A program made the position numbers and the translations under genes. Source: Scleropages formosus (lineage: Eukaryota > Chordata > Actinopteri > Osteoglossiformes > Osteoglossidae). From it: a stretch of 64,000 nucleotides of DNA. Location: contig NC_041827.1 of assembly GCF_900964775.1 (NCBI RefSeq), positions 16,674,707-16,738,706 on the forward strand. Direction: 5' to 3'. Of this stretch, positions 32,291 through 46,100 are shown piece by piece. Every line of letters begins with the position of its first letter. Position 1 is the first letter of the stretch. The notes beneath the pieces are model-generated. The model searched no databases. It was not told the DNA's origin and saw nothing but the letters and a program-made list of their open reading frames with translations.

Positions 32291-34040
32291 GAAATCTCAC
32301 ACCGTTTCAGCAGCAATAAAGGCGCTGAAGACGTGCACCATGGCAATCTGTTGATTGTTTACCCATGGGTTCGCGGCGGTGTACTATTTTAAGATGGGAT
32401 GCTGTATTCCTTGCAGAGGAAGTCATCCTTGTTGCTTCAGTCCATGTCGATCCCCAAACTTCAGCTAAAAAAAAGGCTCTGAAAATAAAATCTCCAGGTT
32501 AGCCTGTAACAGCGGTGGTCATGCCCTGACGGGGTGTGTGTCACACAATCTGGGCTGAATTTGCATTCGGGATGGAAAGGGACATCACTCTGTGGGGTCA
32601 CTTTGAATCCAAGGAGAGGTGGAAGGGCATTTTTTTGGAATTAAAAAATTCAGCTTTACAATATTTACATTTACATTTATTTATTTAGCAGACACTTTTC
32701 TCCAAAGCGACTTCCAGTGAACTCTATGTAGTGTTATCAACCCACACACCTTATTCACCATGGTGACTTACCCTGCTGGATACACTACTTACACTGGGTC
32801 ACTCATCCATACATCAGTGGAACACACTCTCTCTGTCACTCACACACACTATGGGGGAACCTGAACAGCATGTCTTTGGAGTGTGGGAGGAAACCAGAGC
32901 ACCCGGAGGAAACCCAGGCAGACATAGGAAGAACATGCAGACTCCACACAATATCAGTCACTTATTTTACATTTTTCTAATTTTCATTTGGGTGATGTTT
33001 TATTTTTGCTTATTACTTCAGCACTTTAAAGCAATTTTTTTGTCTTTCCGCTTTGGTGTCGGTACAAAACATCCGCCGGGCCCATCACAAAGGATTTTGC
33101 AGTACTTCCAAGCGCACAAAAAAAAATTAAATCCACATGTTATTTTGGATTATTAAATAATCCTTTGACTCAAACCAGGGCATCTCCATGATCCTCTAAG
33201 TCACCTCTGTGTTACACATCTTATTTCTCTCATTATCCCTAGAAATCCCCAGACTTTATTTTAATGCAGGGTTTGTGTTTTTTGAATGAGGATTCTGTTA
33301 TGTCCTAAAATAACTGAGCCGTCGTGCCTAAACGGGCAGTACATCAGCACAAAAAGTCCATGATTATTTGCCCGTGGAGAAACCTGCTATCAGAATGGAG
33401 CGGTTATTAACTGTGGGAAAATTTACCTTATGGATCCAACGGATGGATGGATCAGGTTCAGGGAGGTTCTGCAGAAGGTTCAGGGACATGCTGGAGAGCA
33501 CTGAACACCCACCAGGCAACAAGGTTCAGACTTTTCATCACATCTACATGTCACGACCCATAGAAGTAATACCCCCGACGACCACAGGAGGCGTCACAAC
33601 AACCCAAAACCTCACACCAGTTTCTAATGTAACAATCAATAACCAACAGGTATAAAAGTAACAATGAACAGAGGCAAGGTCACCAGTTTTTTTTTTTTTT
33701 TTTTTTTCCCCAGCCTTCTATTTATCGGTCCTGAGAGCGTAGCCTTCTAATCCCCACTCCCGAGTACCTCCTGATCAGTGTGTCCCTGAATCTACTGTTT
33801 TTCTCAATCTCTGTTTGTCTCTCAGCCTCGTTTCCTTTAAATCCTTTTTTTGTTTTGTTTTTTATTTAGTTTGTCCATTGTGAATATTTTTTCCCGAAGT
33901 GGTGGTAATCCATTAAGCCAACTAAGCAAACCAAGATGGGATATAAAAAAAGGATAAGCAAGTATACAATATCTGGCTCATTTTGATGAATCTGTTAGTT
34001 AGATAAGCCCCCATAATATTAAATCATAAGGGGCTTTGGA
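32291..34040. other. Intergenic desert, no recognised gene
   Basis: Apart from the SINE at 32662-32950, a poly(T) run near 33688-33707 and AT-rich filler, nothing is recognised. Confidence 0.5.
32662..32950 (-). repeat. DANA/Mermaid-like SINE, family C, copy 3, head missing
   Basis: Tail 'tatttagcagacacttttct', middle 'gaacagcatgtctttggagt' and 'gaggaaacccaggcagacat'; it stops at 'actccacaca' so the tRNA-like part is absent. Confidence 0.82.
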
Positions 34041-34200
34041 AACAGCTTTTAGTGCAGTGATTACAGCTGCAGCCTTTGGCTGCAAAGGTTGCAGGTTTCA
34101 ATTCCAGCTGTAGTACCCTTGAGCAAGGTCCTTACCCTAAATATCTCCAGCAAAATTACCCAGCTGTATGAGTGGGCAAATAATTGTAAGTTATTACAAA
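34041..34200 (+). repeat. V-SINE-like element, family B, copy 10, decayed
   Basis: Has 'tgcaaaggttgcaggtttca' and 'acccttgagcaaggtcctta'; a detached tail-like 'gctttggagaaaagtgtctg' lies at 34420. Confidence 0.7.
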
Positions 34201-36377
34201 ACCTAGTAGTTTTTTTTAAATGTGTATCTCAAAAAAAAAATACTAGGAAGGTGATTAGGAATTGTTGATATTCTGGTAAAGTTTTATGCAGCTACTTGTA
34301 GGATGAGCATTGGCACACATGATGAAGGAAACAAACTGTACTTAAGAATCACACATCTGAAACTATGTCTCTTTCCCCTAATGTAATGCACAAACTGTAT
34401 TTTCTATGGGACATACGTTGCTTTGGAGAAAAGTGTCTGCTAAATGCAAAACTGACATAGGATTAGTGTTTAGGTCACCTTAGTTCATCTTAATGAGCAC
34501 CGGCTCTTTCTTGAACACGACTTGAGCGATGAACACCTTGAGCGATGGTTGGTATGGGTCACGGAGGATGCTGAACGTGGCGGAGAGCTCTGGCGATTTG
34601 TACCGAGGACCCAGAAATGCAGGGAAGCGATCTTCTACGTGCCTTCGGGTGAATTTTCAACAGAGTCCTCTTTCTTCATCGGGAAGCTGGGGGAAGGCAA
34701 CAACGGATTCCGGAAGCGCGTCAAGATGACGGTCGGCGGCGACGTGTCCCAGGCAAGGAGAACCAAATGTCAAGCTGCAGATTTGTCTCTGACTGACAAC
34801 ATTGACAGCTGCCACACAGACATGGATAAATTGGCTTCAGTTCTAAACACTGTCATGCTGTCCAGTCAAACAAAAAAGCGAGTTTTTTTTTGGACAAGGA
34901 ACAACAGGAATAGGAATTTTGACCCGTATATCGTTCTCTACAGGTTGTCAAGTTCAAATGTGCCTTCATGTCAAATAATGAGGCACCAAATGATGATAAA
35001 AATGTTACGGGACATTTATTCTCTAGGGTACCTCAAATAGTATTGTCGCCCTAGCAATCAACGCTGCCCAGAACACTTGTAAACATACCTTATATAACCT
35101 GGTATAATTAAAAGTGTAACGGGGTCGAAGGTAGAGCGAGGTAAAACTAGTGCGAAGCCAGATTTCTCATCTGAGTGTTTGGGATTGTAAGGTGAAACAA
35201 GTTCAGAAGCAAAATACCGTACAAGTCGAATGTCAAACTCCTTGTGGTACTAAAATTACCATGGTTTTGCTGTTTTGGCCTGCGTTCCTACAGGGCATTT
35301 GGCTACCTTGTAAATAACACCGGAGTGGCTCGCCGGGGACGGCAGAGCGGTGAAACGAGGACAAGGATTTTCACATCGGGAGCCAAGGCAACAGCAAAAC
35401 ATAGAACATAGCGGCTTTTGAAGCAGGCGATGGAGATGAAGGGAACCTGTATTAACCAAGGTGAGGTCTTCATGTAATCCATGTATGTTGTACTTGCCTT
35501 TCCAAGCCTTTGCAAGGTATCATCAAGTCCACGAATTCAAGGAATTTCTAGAACGTTCCTGCAGAAGCCGTAATGATACAGGACATACCCGTTCTTATGT
35601 ATCATACCTGTTCTGATGCGTATTTTCTGCATGAATATGCACAGCCCCTTAAAATGCACTGTAACATCCAGCATAGCGTACTGAAAACTGCGGCCACAAA
35701 ATAACACGAGTAATCAAGCGACCGCATTAATATTTTACACATCCAGCCCTTATCAAGAATAAAAAGTCCAATTCAGGATCACTTTAGTCTAAAGCTTATT
35801 TGAGAAACACAGGGTGGGAGGCAGGCTACAGCCAGCCACAATTTAACTGAAACACATCCTAGGACTGTACGAGCGCGCGCGATGCTGGATTCAAACCCAT
35901 AGCCCAAGAGCCGTGAGACGCCGGCAGTCATTTTCAAAAGTGAAAATTCAAATTATATTCGGCTTTGACCGGACGACAGCGAAACGTAATGGGTTGGCGC
36001 GCCTTTATCTGGCCAGATTATGAAAGAGTATAATCTAATCTGGAAGGGGGATCCACCCCAGCCCCTCTAGCGCCAGTCCTGATTACATTTACATCACACG
36101 TCATACACATGCTTCATATATTGCTTTGATTTATGTTTACGGAGAAGCAGGGACATTGGAGATGTTTTGGGATGCAGAAGGGACAGCGTCACATGTACTG
36201 CTGAGGAAGGTACTTAACCTGAAGTACTCCGGTAAAACATCCCTGTACAAAAGGGCAAGTTGTTCTTGCTTTTGGGTAACATATTCAAAAGTCAACAAAA
36301 TTTTAATACTAATGGTGACCCCAGAGCTTCAGGAATACAGTTGAATTTCATTATACTTGTATAATCACACACACACA
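34201..36377. other. Intergenic, unclassified; GC-richer open stretch at 34470-34760
   Basis: A 172-codon open frame (34522-35040, +) begins in a GC-richer patch that also has an open reverse strand. No domain is recognised and the second half is AT-rich and low in coding texture, so no gene is called. The rest shows nothing recognisable. Confidence 0.4.
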
Positions 36378-36559
36378 TCCCAAGCAGGGTCATGGTGAAC
36401 TGGAGCCTAACCCAACAACAGAGGGCACAAGGCTGGAGGAGGGGGGGACACGCCCAGGATGGGACAGCAGTCCATCGGAGGGCACCCCAAGCTGAACTCG
36501 AACCCCAGACCCAGCGGAGAGCAGGCCCTGGTCAAAACCCACTGTTCCACCGCACCCCC
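36378..36559 (-). repeat. tRNA-derived SINE, family A, copy 5
   Basis: Reverse copy from 'tcccaagcagggtcatggtg' to 'ccaccgcacccccg', preceded by a CA run on the + strand. More diverged than copies 3, 6 and 7. Confidence 0.85.
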
Positions 36560-36683
36560 GTATAATGACAATAAAGGCGAATTGAATTTGCATGTGTTCG
36601 TCATATCCATTTGGAAAATGCTTCAACGGCAACAATTTTTTACTAATTCTAATGGGGAAATTCGCATAAGGCTGCCACTATAA

Positions 36684-36836
36684 TGACACCACATACATGT
36701 TTTTGGACTGTGGGAGGAAACCAGAGCACCTGGAGGAAACTCACACAAACATGGGAGAACATGCAGACCCCACGCAGACTGAGGGGGGATCAAACTCATG
36801 TTCTGTCGCACCCCCCAGGCTCCATCTGCTATGTCA
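36684..36836 (-). repeat. DANA/Mermaid-like SINE, family C, copy 4, partial
   Basis: Only the middle and head remain: 'ggactgtgggaggaaaccag', 'gagaacatgcagaccccacg'. Confidence 0.8.
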
Positions 36837-37498
36837 CCATGTTTACCCAGTACCTCATCCTTGTGTGCGCGAGTTCCGCTTGCAGCGCAAAATGAGTGTC
36901 ATCTGTTTCCGGAGAGTTCTTCAAAAGCTCTGGACAAATCAAAGGTCATGAAAGGTCATTGCTGGATGGCGTCATAAAACAACCCTCGAGGCCACGTCCG
37001 TACTAATGAACTAACGGAGAGCAGAAGACCTGAATCTGATTAATATATTATGTGTCTGTTACACAAACTTTTTTCTACTATTTGTAATCTCTGAATGTAT
37101 TATTATTATTATTATTATTACTACTACTATTATTATTGTCATCATCATCAGATTGTCTGTAGCTACATGGTAACCCTGAAAATTTTTGGGCATTTGACTT
37201 TTTAAAAATGTGATGCCTCTCAAATTTTCAGCACTTATTTGGTTATATAAAAAGCATAGAAGAACTAAACAGGAAGACAAAATGCTTTTATGGCCATTGC
37301 TAAAACGCAGGAGGGACATGTGCGCCTTTCGCACACACACATGCACGCTGCACACAGGGCGGGTTGATGTTCCCGGAACAAAGACGGCTGCGGACACGCG
37401 CATTCCGAAGGGCCGTGGGGTTGGGAGAAGCTGCTAGGATCGGCGAGCCGCCTCTACCGCGCGTCACGTTCGATGACGAGCATCTTTCCCATTTACGC
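36837..37498. other. Intergenic, no recognised gene; ATT microsatellite
   Basis: An (ATT/ACT)n tract lies at about 37098-37136. A modest CpG-rich patch occurs at 37360-37470. No gene recognised. Confidence 0.5.
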
Positions 37499-37712
37499 GC
37501 GTTCATTTAGCAGACGCTTTTCTCCAAAGCGACGTCCATCTCATAGAAAATACAATGTGTTCATTACATTAGCAAGAAGAGACACTTAGATGCAGATGCC
37601 CGATTTGTTTTCCACCGTACGAACCAATGTTCATCACATGAGTAGCTGCATAAAACTTTATCTGAATATTGATGATTTCAAATCACAATCCCTAAGTTTT
37701 TATTACACATTT
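37499..37712. repeat. Dispersed repeat, family D, copy 3
   Basis: 'gcagacgcttttctccaaag', 'catctcatagaaaatacaat', 'acacttagatgcagatgcc' and 'gagtagctgcataaaacttt' in the family D order. Confidence 0.82.
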
Positions 37713-38450
37713 GCATCATATTTCAATATCATGTTTACTTTTTCAGAACTCAAATGCAAAAACATCACAAAACTGGCTTACACATGTACTGCTCCACCGT
37801 AGTGTACCACCGCAGTACATCCAGTGTAAAAACCCAAACGAAAAAATGAAAAGTGACTCAATTCCAAAACAGAAATAAGGCAATAGCGATGTACTTTACA
37901 GTAATTATATACAAGACCATCAGTTACAGTCACCGAGATCTCATCGGTGACTGCAGCTCTTGGTCTTCCGCTCCGTTTCCCTCCACCACTCTTACGTACT
38001 CCTCTTCCTCAGGAAACTGAAAACTAAACACTTGGGTAGGTCTTCAGCTATACTGCGATCCAGCTGTAGATGGTCCATTTTTTTCCTTTTGTTCAGATTT
38101 TGACTATATTTCAGTATTGTATTACTGTAGGTATTTAGTATTTTGCCGTCTCATTCAGTTTTGTTTAGCTTGGTTGTGAACTTAAATTGAACAGTTTTAA
38201 AAACGGTAGAGCTTTAACAGTCCACGAATCGAGAAGAATGATCCACGGTTTATTCCGCATAGACCGATGTTACGCCGTTTTGAAAATGTGAAATGAGCAC
38301 CGAGCGACACATGTAACCACTCATGAAAATCTGTAAATAACCAGCCACTTCACTGAATAAGAAACCATCACACAACAGCTGTCCAACCTGCTCTTCTGAA
38401 AGATGGGCTCCAGCCACACCCTACCCTGCCTGATTCTTACCTAATACAAT
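37713..38450. other. Intergenic, nothing recognised
   Basis: AT-rich spacer with no repeat or gene that can be supported. Confidence 0.5.
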
Positions 38451-38726
38451 ATTTGTTCATTTAGCAGACACTCTTCTGCAAAGGGACTTCCAGCTAACAC
38501 GTTTTCACCACAGGAGACTTACAGTGCGAAATACACTACGTGCGCTGTCATTCCAGCCATACACACTACAGGCAATTGAGTCACCAGTTCACCTGAAACA
38601 CATCTTTGGATTGCAGGAGGAAACACGGGGAGAACAGAGGCTGTCCTGGGATTGAACCCACATCCACTCACACCGTCCAGGTGCTGTGAGACAACAGCAC
38701 TACTCGCTGCACCACCATGCCACCCA
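38451..38726 (-). repeat. DANA/Mermaid-like SINE, family C, copy 5
   Basis: Tail 'catttagcagacactcttct', then 'cacatctttggattgcagga' and head complement 'tgcaccaccatgccaccc'. Confidence 0.82.
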
Positions 38727-39037
38727 CTTAATACTAAAGCACCTTCTGCACAACAGCTCATTTCTGTACCATAAAAACCAGGCAATGGCACTTTACACAA
38801 ACCTTTAATCAATGTAAAAGAGCCCATAATTGGGCAGCCCAGCTCAGATTCACACCTCCAGATCGAAGCGAGACACTTCAGACATGAACATGCAAGCATG
38901 ATTAAGTTTAGTAAACCTAGGGCTTCTAAGAAAACCTACGTTACAAAACACCCACAAAAGAGAAAAACTAATTCATTGGGAAGGAGTTTCATGTAAAAAA
39001 TAAACACACACAAACAAGTAAAGTGAACTGAAAACAC

Positions 39038-39043
39038 TTTATT
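39038..39043 (-). terminator. Poly(A) signal of RPS23
   Basis: TTTATT on the + strand (AATAAA reversed), only about 20 bp past the stop codon, giving the very short 3' UTR typical of ribosomal protein genes. Confidence 0.8.
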
Positions 39044-39063
39044 GAATTCCAGGGGCATCAATC

Positions 39064-41545
<2,482 letters not shown>

Positions 41546-41567
41546 CCTTCACGTCTCAGAGCCCAAG

Positions 41568-41583
41568 CAGGAAAGAAAGATCC
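41568..41583 (-). promoter_or_regulatory. TOP-like pyrimidine tract at the RPS23 5' end
   Basis: Read on the minus strand the sequence is TCTTTCTTTCCTGC, about 25-40 bp before the ATG. Ribosomal protein mRNAs usually begin within such a tract, which puts translation under mTOR control. The start site itself is inferred. Confidence 0.5.
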
Positions 41584-43182
41584 CAGAGTTCGCTGCGGCG
41601 AAGGCTGCTCTCAGGACCTCAAGGCGACCCCGAGACTGCCTGATTATATGAGTGAGTTCCTCCTTCCATCTACGAAAAGTACTGTAGTTATATGGCATAA
41701 ATTGCTATTGGGATTAGGAGCTCAACATATAAATTATCTAAAAAAAAGTGTATCTTGAATAATATGGTTGAATAGAGTTGTAAAACAAAGGTGTTCTTCA
41801 TAGTGCCTGAATAAAAACATGGCACACAGACACCCGAAGGCCCGCTTCTAAGCGCTACTTTGCGATGCATGTGGTAAAAGCGTGTTGCAAACAGCGGATG
41901 GTTGTATCTAAAGTGTGATTTGAAGCAAATATGGGAGTTATCACCCAATCTTACCGAAAAGCTTTTTATTTTTCGGGAGAGACCAGGGGGGATTCCAGCA
42001 CACGAGCCTTTTATTCTGTATTTTATTATAAATTGAGTGCGTCTCTTCTTTTTTTGAATCTGAAGTAACAAAATGTATCGTATTTCCCACGTGAGCTATT
42101 GTAATTACTTGCTGTGTCTTTGCAAACATGCAACCTTACCCATATTTCAATTAAAAATGCTGTTTTTCTAACTGAAGGCACAATTGTTTAGTTTTTCTTT
42201 TGTTTACCAAAATTTGGGGTAGTTTGGCAGGTTCATGTAGCAGCTGAATCTTAAATCTGACAATTTGCAGTCTGTCGTTTTAATAATTGTGATTTATTTT
42301 GGCTCTATGTTACAAAATAATTTTTCATCGCATAATTACACTAATTATTCCATTCCATTGAAACAGTTCCCTTCATTATTTTAATAGTCTTGGTTTAATA
42401 AAATGGTCAGTCGTAAAACTAAAAACACTCCTCTCGAGTGTTTCAGTATTTGTAATAATTGGTGAAACTGACATTGCGCTTTTGCAATAGTGAAGAACAC
42501 TGGTAGGTGAACAAAAACTGGGATTAATGGTGAGCTGCGGGCTGCCTGCGTGTGTAGGATGCCGCGTTTCCGCCCGACTGTGGATGGAAGGTGTGGAAGG
42601 ATGATGGCGTCATTTCACACGCCTCTGTCGTCACACGCCTCTGTCGTCACACGCGGGCCCCATTCCGCTTCATCAGACACGCCGCTTCTCTGACATTTGC
42701 GGGCCCCGGGCTGCAGAGAGAACACATTCCTCCCGTGAATTAGTTCTCGTTACCGAAGAAGTTCACCGTGCTGTAAATCTGGGTCACGATGTCCTGCTTT
42801 TTGTGGCTCTTTCACATCAAAATGATGAATACCTGTATAATTATGCATACCGAGGGTGTCCCTGACACTGACGGTTGAGGGGGGCATTTTCAAATATATG
42901 ACATGTTGTTTTAAAAGAGGGATTTGCTCAGAACAGCAGGTTATATTTATGATGTGTCGGTTGCTGGTGTTGTGTGTGTCTGATGTGTGTGAGAGAGAGA
43001 GAGAGAGACAAAGAAGGAGAGGGAGCGAGAAAGAGGGAGGCGTGACCATGACACATGATTATCTCCCTGTGCGTCATCCATTGGCTGCTGTCGCCGCCCG
43101 TCATTGAGCTCAGGTTTGGCTATGTTATCAAAGCAGATTATGAAGCAGTCTTCTGCTGGGGCTGTCTCATCTGGTCGTCTCC
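41584..43182. other. Divergent spacer between RPS23 and ATP6AP1L
   Basis: Mostly AT-rich. A short tandem duplication of 'cacacgcctctgtcgt' sits at about 42615-42655, inside a GC-rich patch (42530-42720). A GA run lies at 42990-43006. No gene recognised. Confidence 0.5.
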
Positions 43183-46100
43183 ATGGCAAAGCACAAGCTC
43201 CTTCTCTTTTGTATGACATCCTTGCTTCCCTTCCTCCAGCCCTCCTTGTCCTTTGATCAAGTGCCTGCAGTTGTGGAGGAGAGGTGAGTGGAGCCACTGG
43301 GAGTGTGTGTGTGTGTGTGTGTGTGTGTGGAGGAATGGGGGTGGTGGGGGATGCTGTGTGGACAGGGAGCCCTGTGTGCCTCTTCCACCGTGTGTAGGAG
43401 ACTGGGGGGGAAACAAACAAAAGAACAAAGTGCCGGGGAAGGATGCACCTCGGGGGCCTTCAAAGCCTCCTCCGTGAAGCTCCAAGTGGCCCGCATCTCT
43501 CGGACCGGTTCTGCTCATTTCGAACCGCTTTTGCGCTTGGCGTTGCACCGCAACTCCTTGGTGAGATCAGGGGCTGCGCTGTCAACGAAACCCGGGGGAG
43601 GGGAACGCTTCAGCGTCCCTTCGGCGCTGCTCGGGGGGGGGCGGCATCGGTTTACCGATCCGTGGCTGTGAAAACAGGAGGGGTGAAGGCTGGGATTATG
43701 ATGCGCTGGACTCTTTTGTTGGCACCTCAGATCACACTTGTCTAAAGTACTGCTTGAAACCAGACCCCCCCCCAGAGTGTCAGTCACAACAATGTTTGTT
43801 TTGCATTTTAATGCAAAATTTAATCCTGCTGCTGCAAACTAGTAAAAGAGAATTTACATGTGTAATAAAAGATATGTTGCATCCTTCTGCCGCATGTGAG
43901 GATTTTTAAAATCGTCCGTTCGGATCTGATTAATGTTTGCGTACTTCTCGTTAAGGAATCGTACCGAAATTACTGAAAGGAGCTGATGAAGATATCCATC
44001 CATCCATCCATCCATTTGAGTGTAACTGTCATCTATGCATTCGGTTCAAGATGTAAAAAAAAAAAAATTATTTTTTATACTTGCACTTTGAATAATTTGA
44101 TATTTCAAGAAACAATTTCTAATCTTTTGAAAATGTTCTCTACAGTAAAATTTAGCTATTTACATGGAAATACATGTTCAGCTAAACTTCACAACAAAAA
44201 TGTTGAATATTATTTTTATGAAACGGAAACATTTTCAAATAATAATAAAAAAAAAAAAAAAAAAAACCCCTGAGACTGAAAATAGTTGAAATGAAATTTC
44301 TTTCAATAAACACTCTTGTTCTTCAGAACTCTTATACACAAAAAGGGTAGCGTTCATTAGTTCTTTTATGCTATCTAATCCGTGTTAGAAAAGTGTCAGT
44401 CCAGCAAACCTGACAAATTATTTTTATTTATTCAATTAGCTGATGCTTTTCTCCAAAGCAAATTACAGTGTTGGATTTGTGCACTAAGCTACTTACAGTG
44501 ATTTAGCCATTTATATCATCTATATCTCTTCTACTGCTGCACGAGTGGGTATTCAAACACATGTCATTTTACTTGCAAAACAGCTCTAACCACTGCGCCA
44601 CCTGCTGGTGCCCCTGAGGTTTTTCCCTCCCTATCACTGTTGTTAAGTAAAAAGCAAAAATGGATGGATGTTTTTTCTACCCTTTTACCCATTTCCTTCT
44701 GGCTCTGTACTGCTCCTGATATATCCTTAGGACTGCAAAATATAAAAAATTAATTCTCATTACTTTACAGTACAGATGCATTTTTTTCTAAACTGTACTC
44801 ATGAAGAATGGAATCACTTGCTACACTCCTAAAGCTATTTTACAGGTTTTGTAACTAGGCATTGCCAAACCTGGAAATTTTTTATTATTATAATTATTTA
44901 ATTTTAATTTGAAATAAATAATAAGAAAAAATGCCTCCGAAACAAACTCACAACTCATTCACAAAGTGGAATTTACAGATCAATCAGTTAACTTGTCAGC
45001 GTCGAGCTTCGTGAGCTCATGCGTTCATCTTCCCACCCATTTCAGAGACCCTTTCCTGCAGATAACACTGTCCCTACCAGTTGTGTCTCCAGTCAATTTT
45101 CAAATGCTACAAAAACCCATCAGCCTTTACTTATGAGTAAAGTAGAGTACTTAGTTACTCTAGACGTGCCACACACTCCGTTCCAGGATCCTCGACCGTC
45201 TCCTTGGCTTCTCCCTGGAACTTATTGCTGTGCTACATCTGTGTTCTTTCTCTTTTTTCGTGGGGCACCAAGAGACAATTTTTGATAATATTTGACAAAG
45301 AAAGTGGGGCTGTGGTGGCGCAGTGGGTTGGACCGCAGTCCTGCTCTCCGGTGGGTCTGGGGTTCGAGTCCCGCTTGGGGTGCCTTGTGTCGGACTGGCG
45401 TCCCATCCTGGGTGTGTCCCCTCCCCCTTCGGCCTTACGCCCTGTGTTACCGGGTTGGCTCCGGTTCCCCGTGACCCCGTATGGGACGAGCGGTTCTGAA
45501 ATTTGACAAAGAAAGAGACCCTATTTGATTTGGTCATTTCATCGTCATTCAGCTGACAGAGGACATTGGATGCCCGCGGTGCCACTCCTGGTTCGCGCAA
45601 AATTTATTCTGTTCGGATTGAAAGTAAAAAAACTGTGAAAGAGAGTAAAAATATGTGAAAGTGTGGAATGAAAATAACATAAAAGTGATCAAAGTGCATG
45701 GGGCGCGGTGGCGCAGTGGGTTGCACTGGGTCCTGATCTCTAGTGGGTCTGGGGTTCGAGTCCCGCTTGGGGTGCCTTGCGACGGACTGGCGTCCCATCC
45801 TGGGTGTGTCCCCTCCCCCTCCGGCCTTACGCCCTGAGTTGCCGGGTTAGGCTCCGGTTCCCCGCGACCCCGTATGGGACAAGCGGTTCAGAAAATGTGT
45901 GTGATCAAAGTGCTCCCCGTGCATTCATATTTACTTTTATTCATTCAGCAGATGCTTTTCTCCAAAGTCACATACAGGAAAGTACGAAGAGGGTATTGCA
46001 TCAACAGAAGGAACCCGGTGGGCTCGTATGATGGGCAAAAGTGGACGGAGCAGGCACGAAGGACCCCGTCCTCCTCCATCGTCCGCCTCTCCCTGTCCCT

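Noticed and set aside
34522-35040. 172-codon open frame on the + strand
   Set aside because: No recognised domain, second half AT-rich without coding texture, and the opposite strand is also partly open; no neighbouring exon fits. It may be chance or an unclassified repeat.
45700-45775. tRNA gene
   Set aside because: A and B boxes are present but the cloverleaf is incomplete and the same sequence heads every family A SINE, so it is a SINE head and not a tRNA gene.
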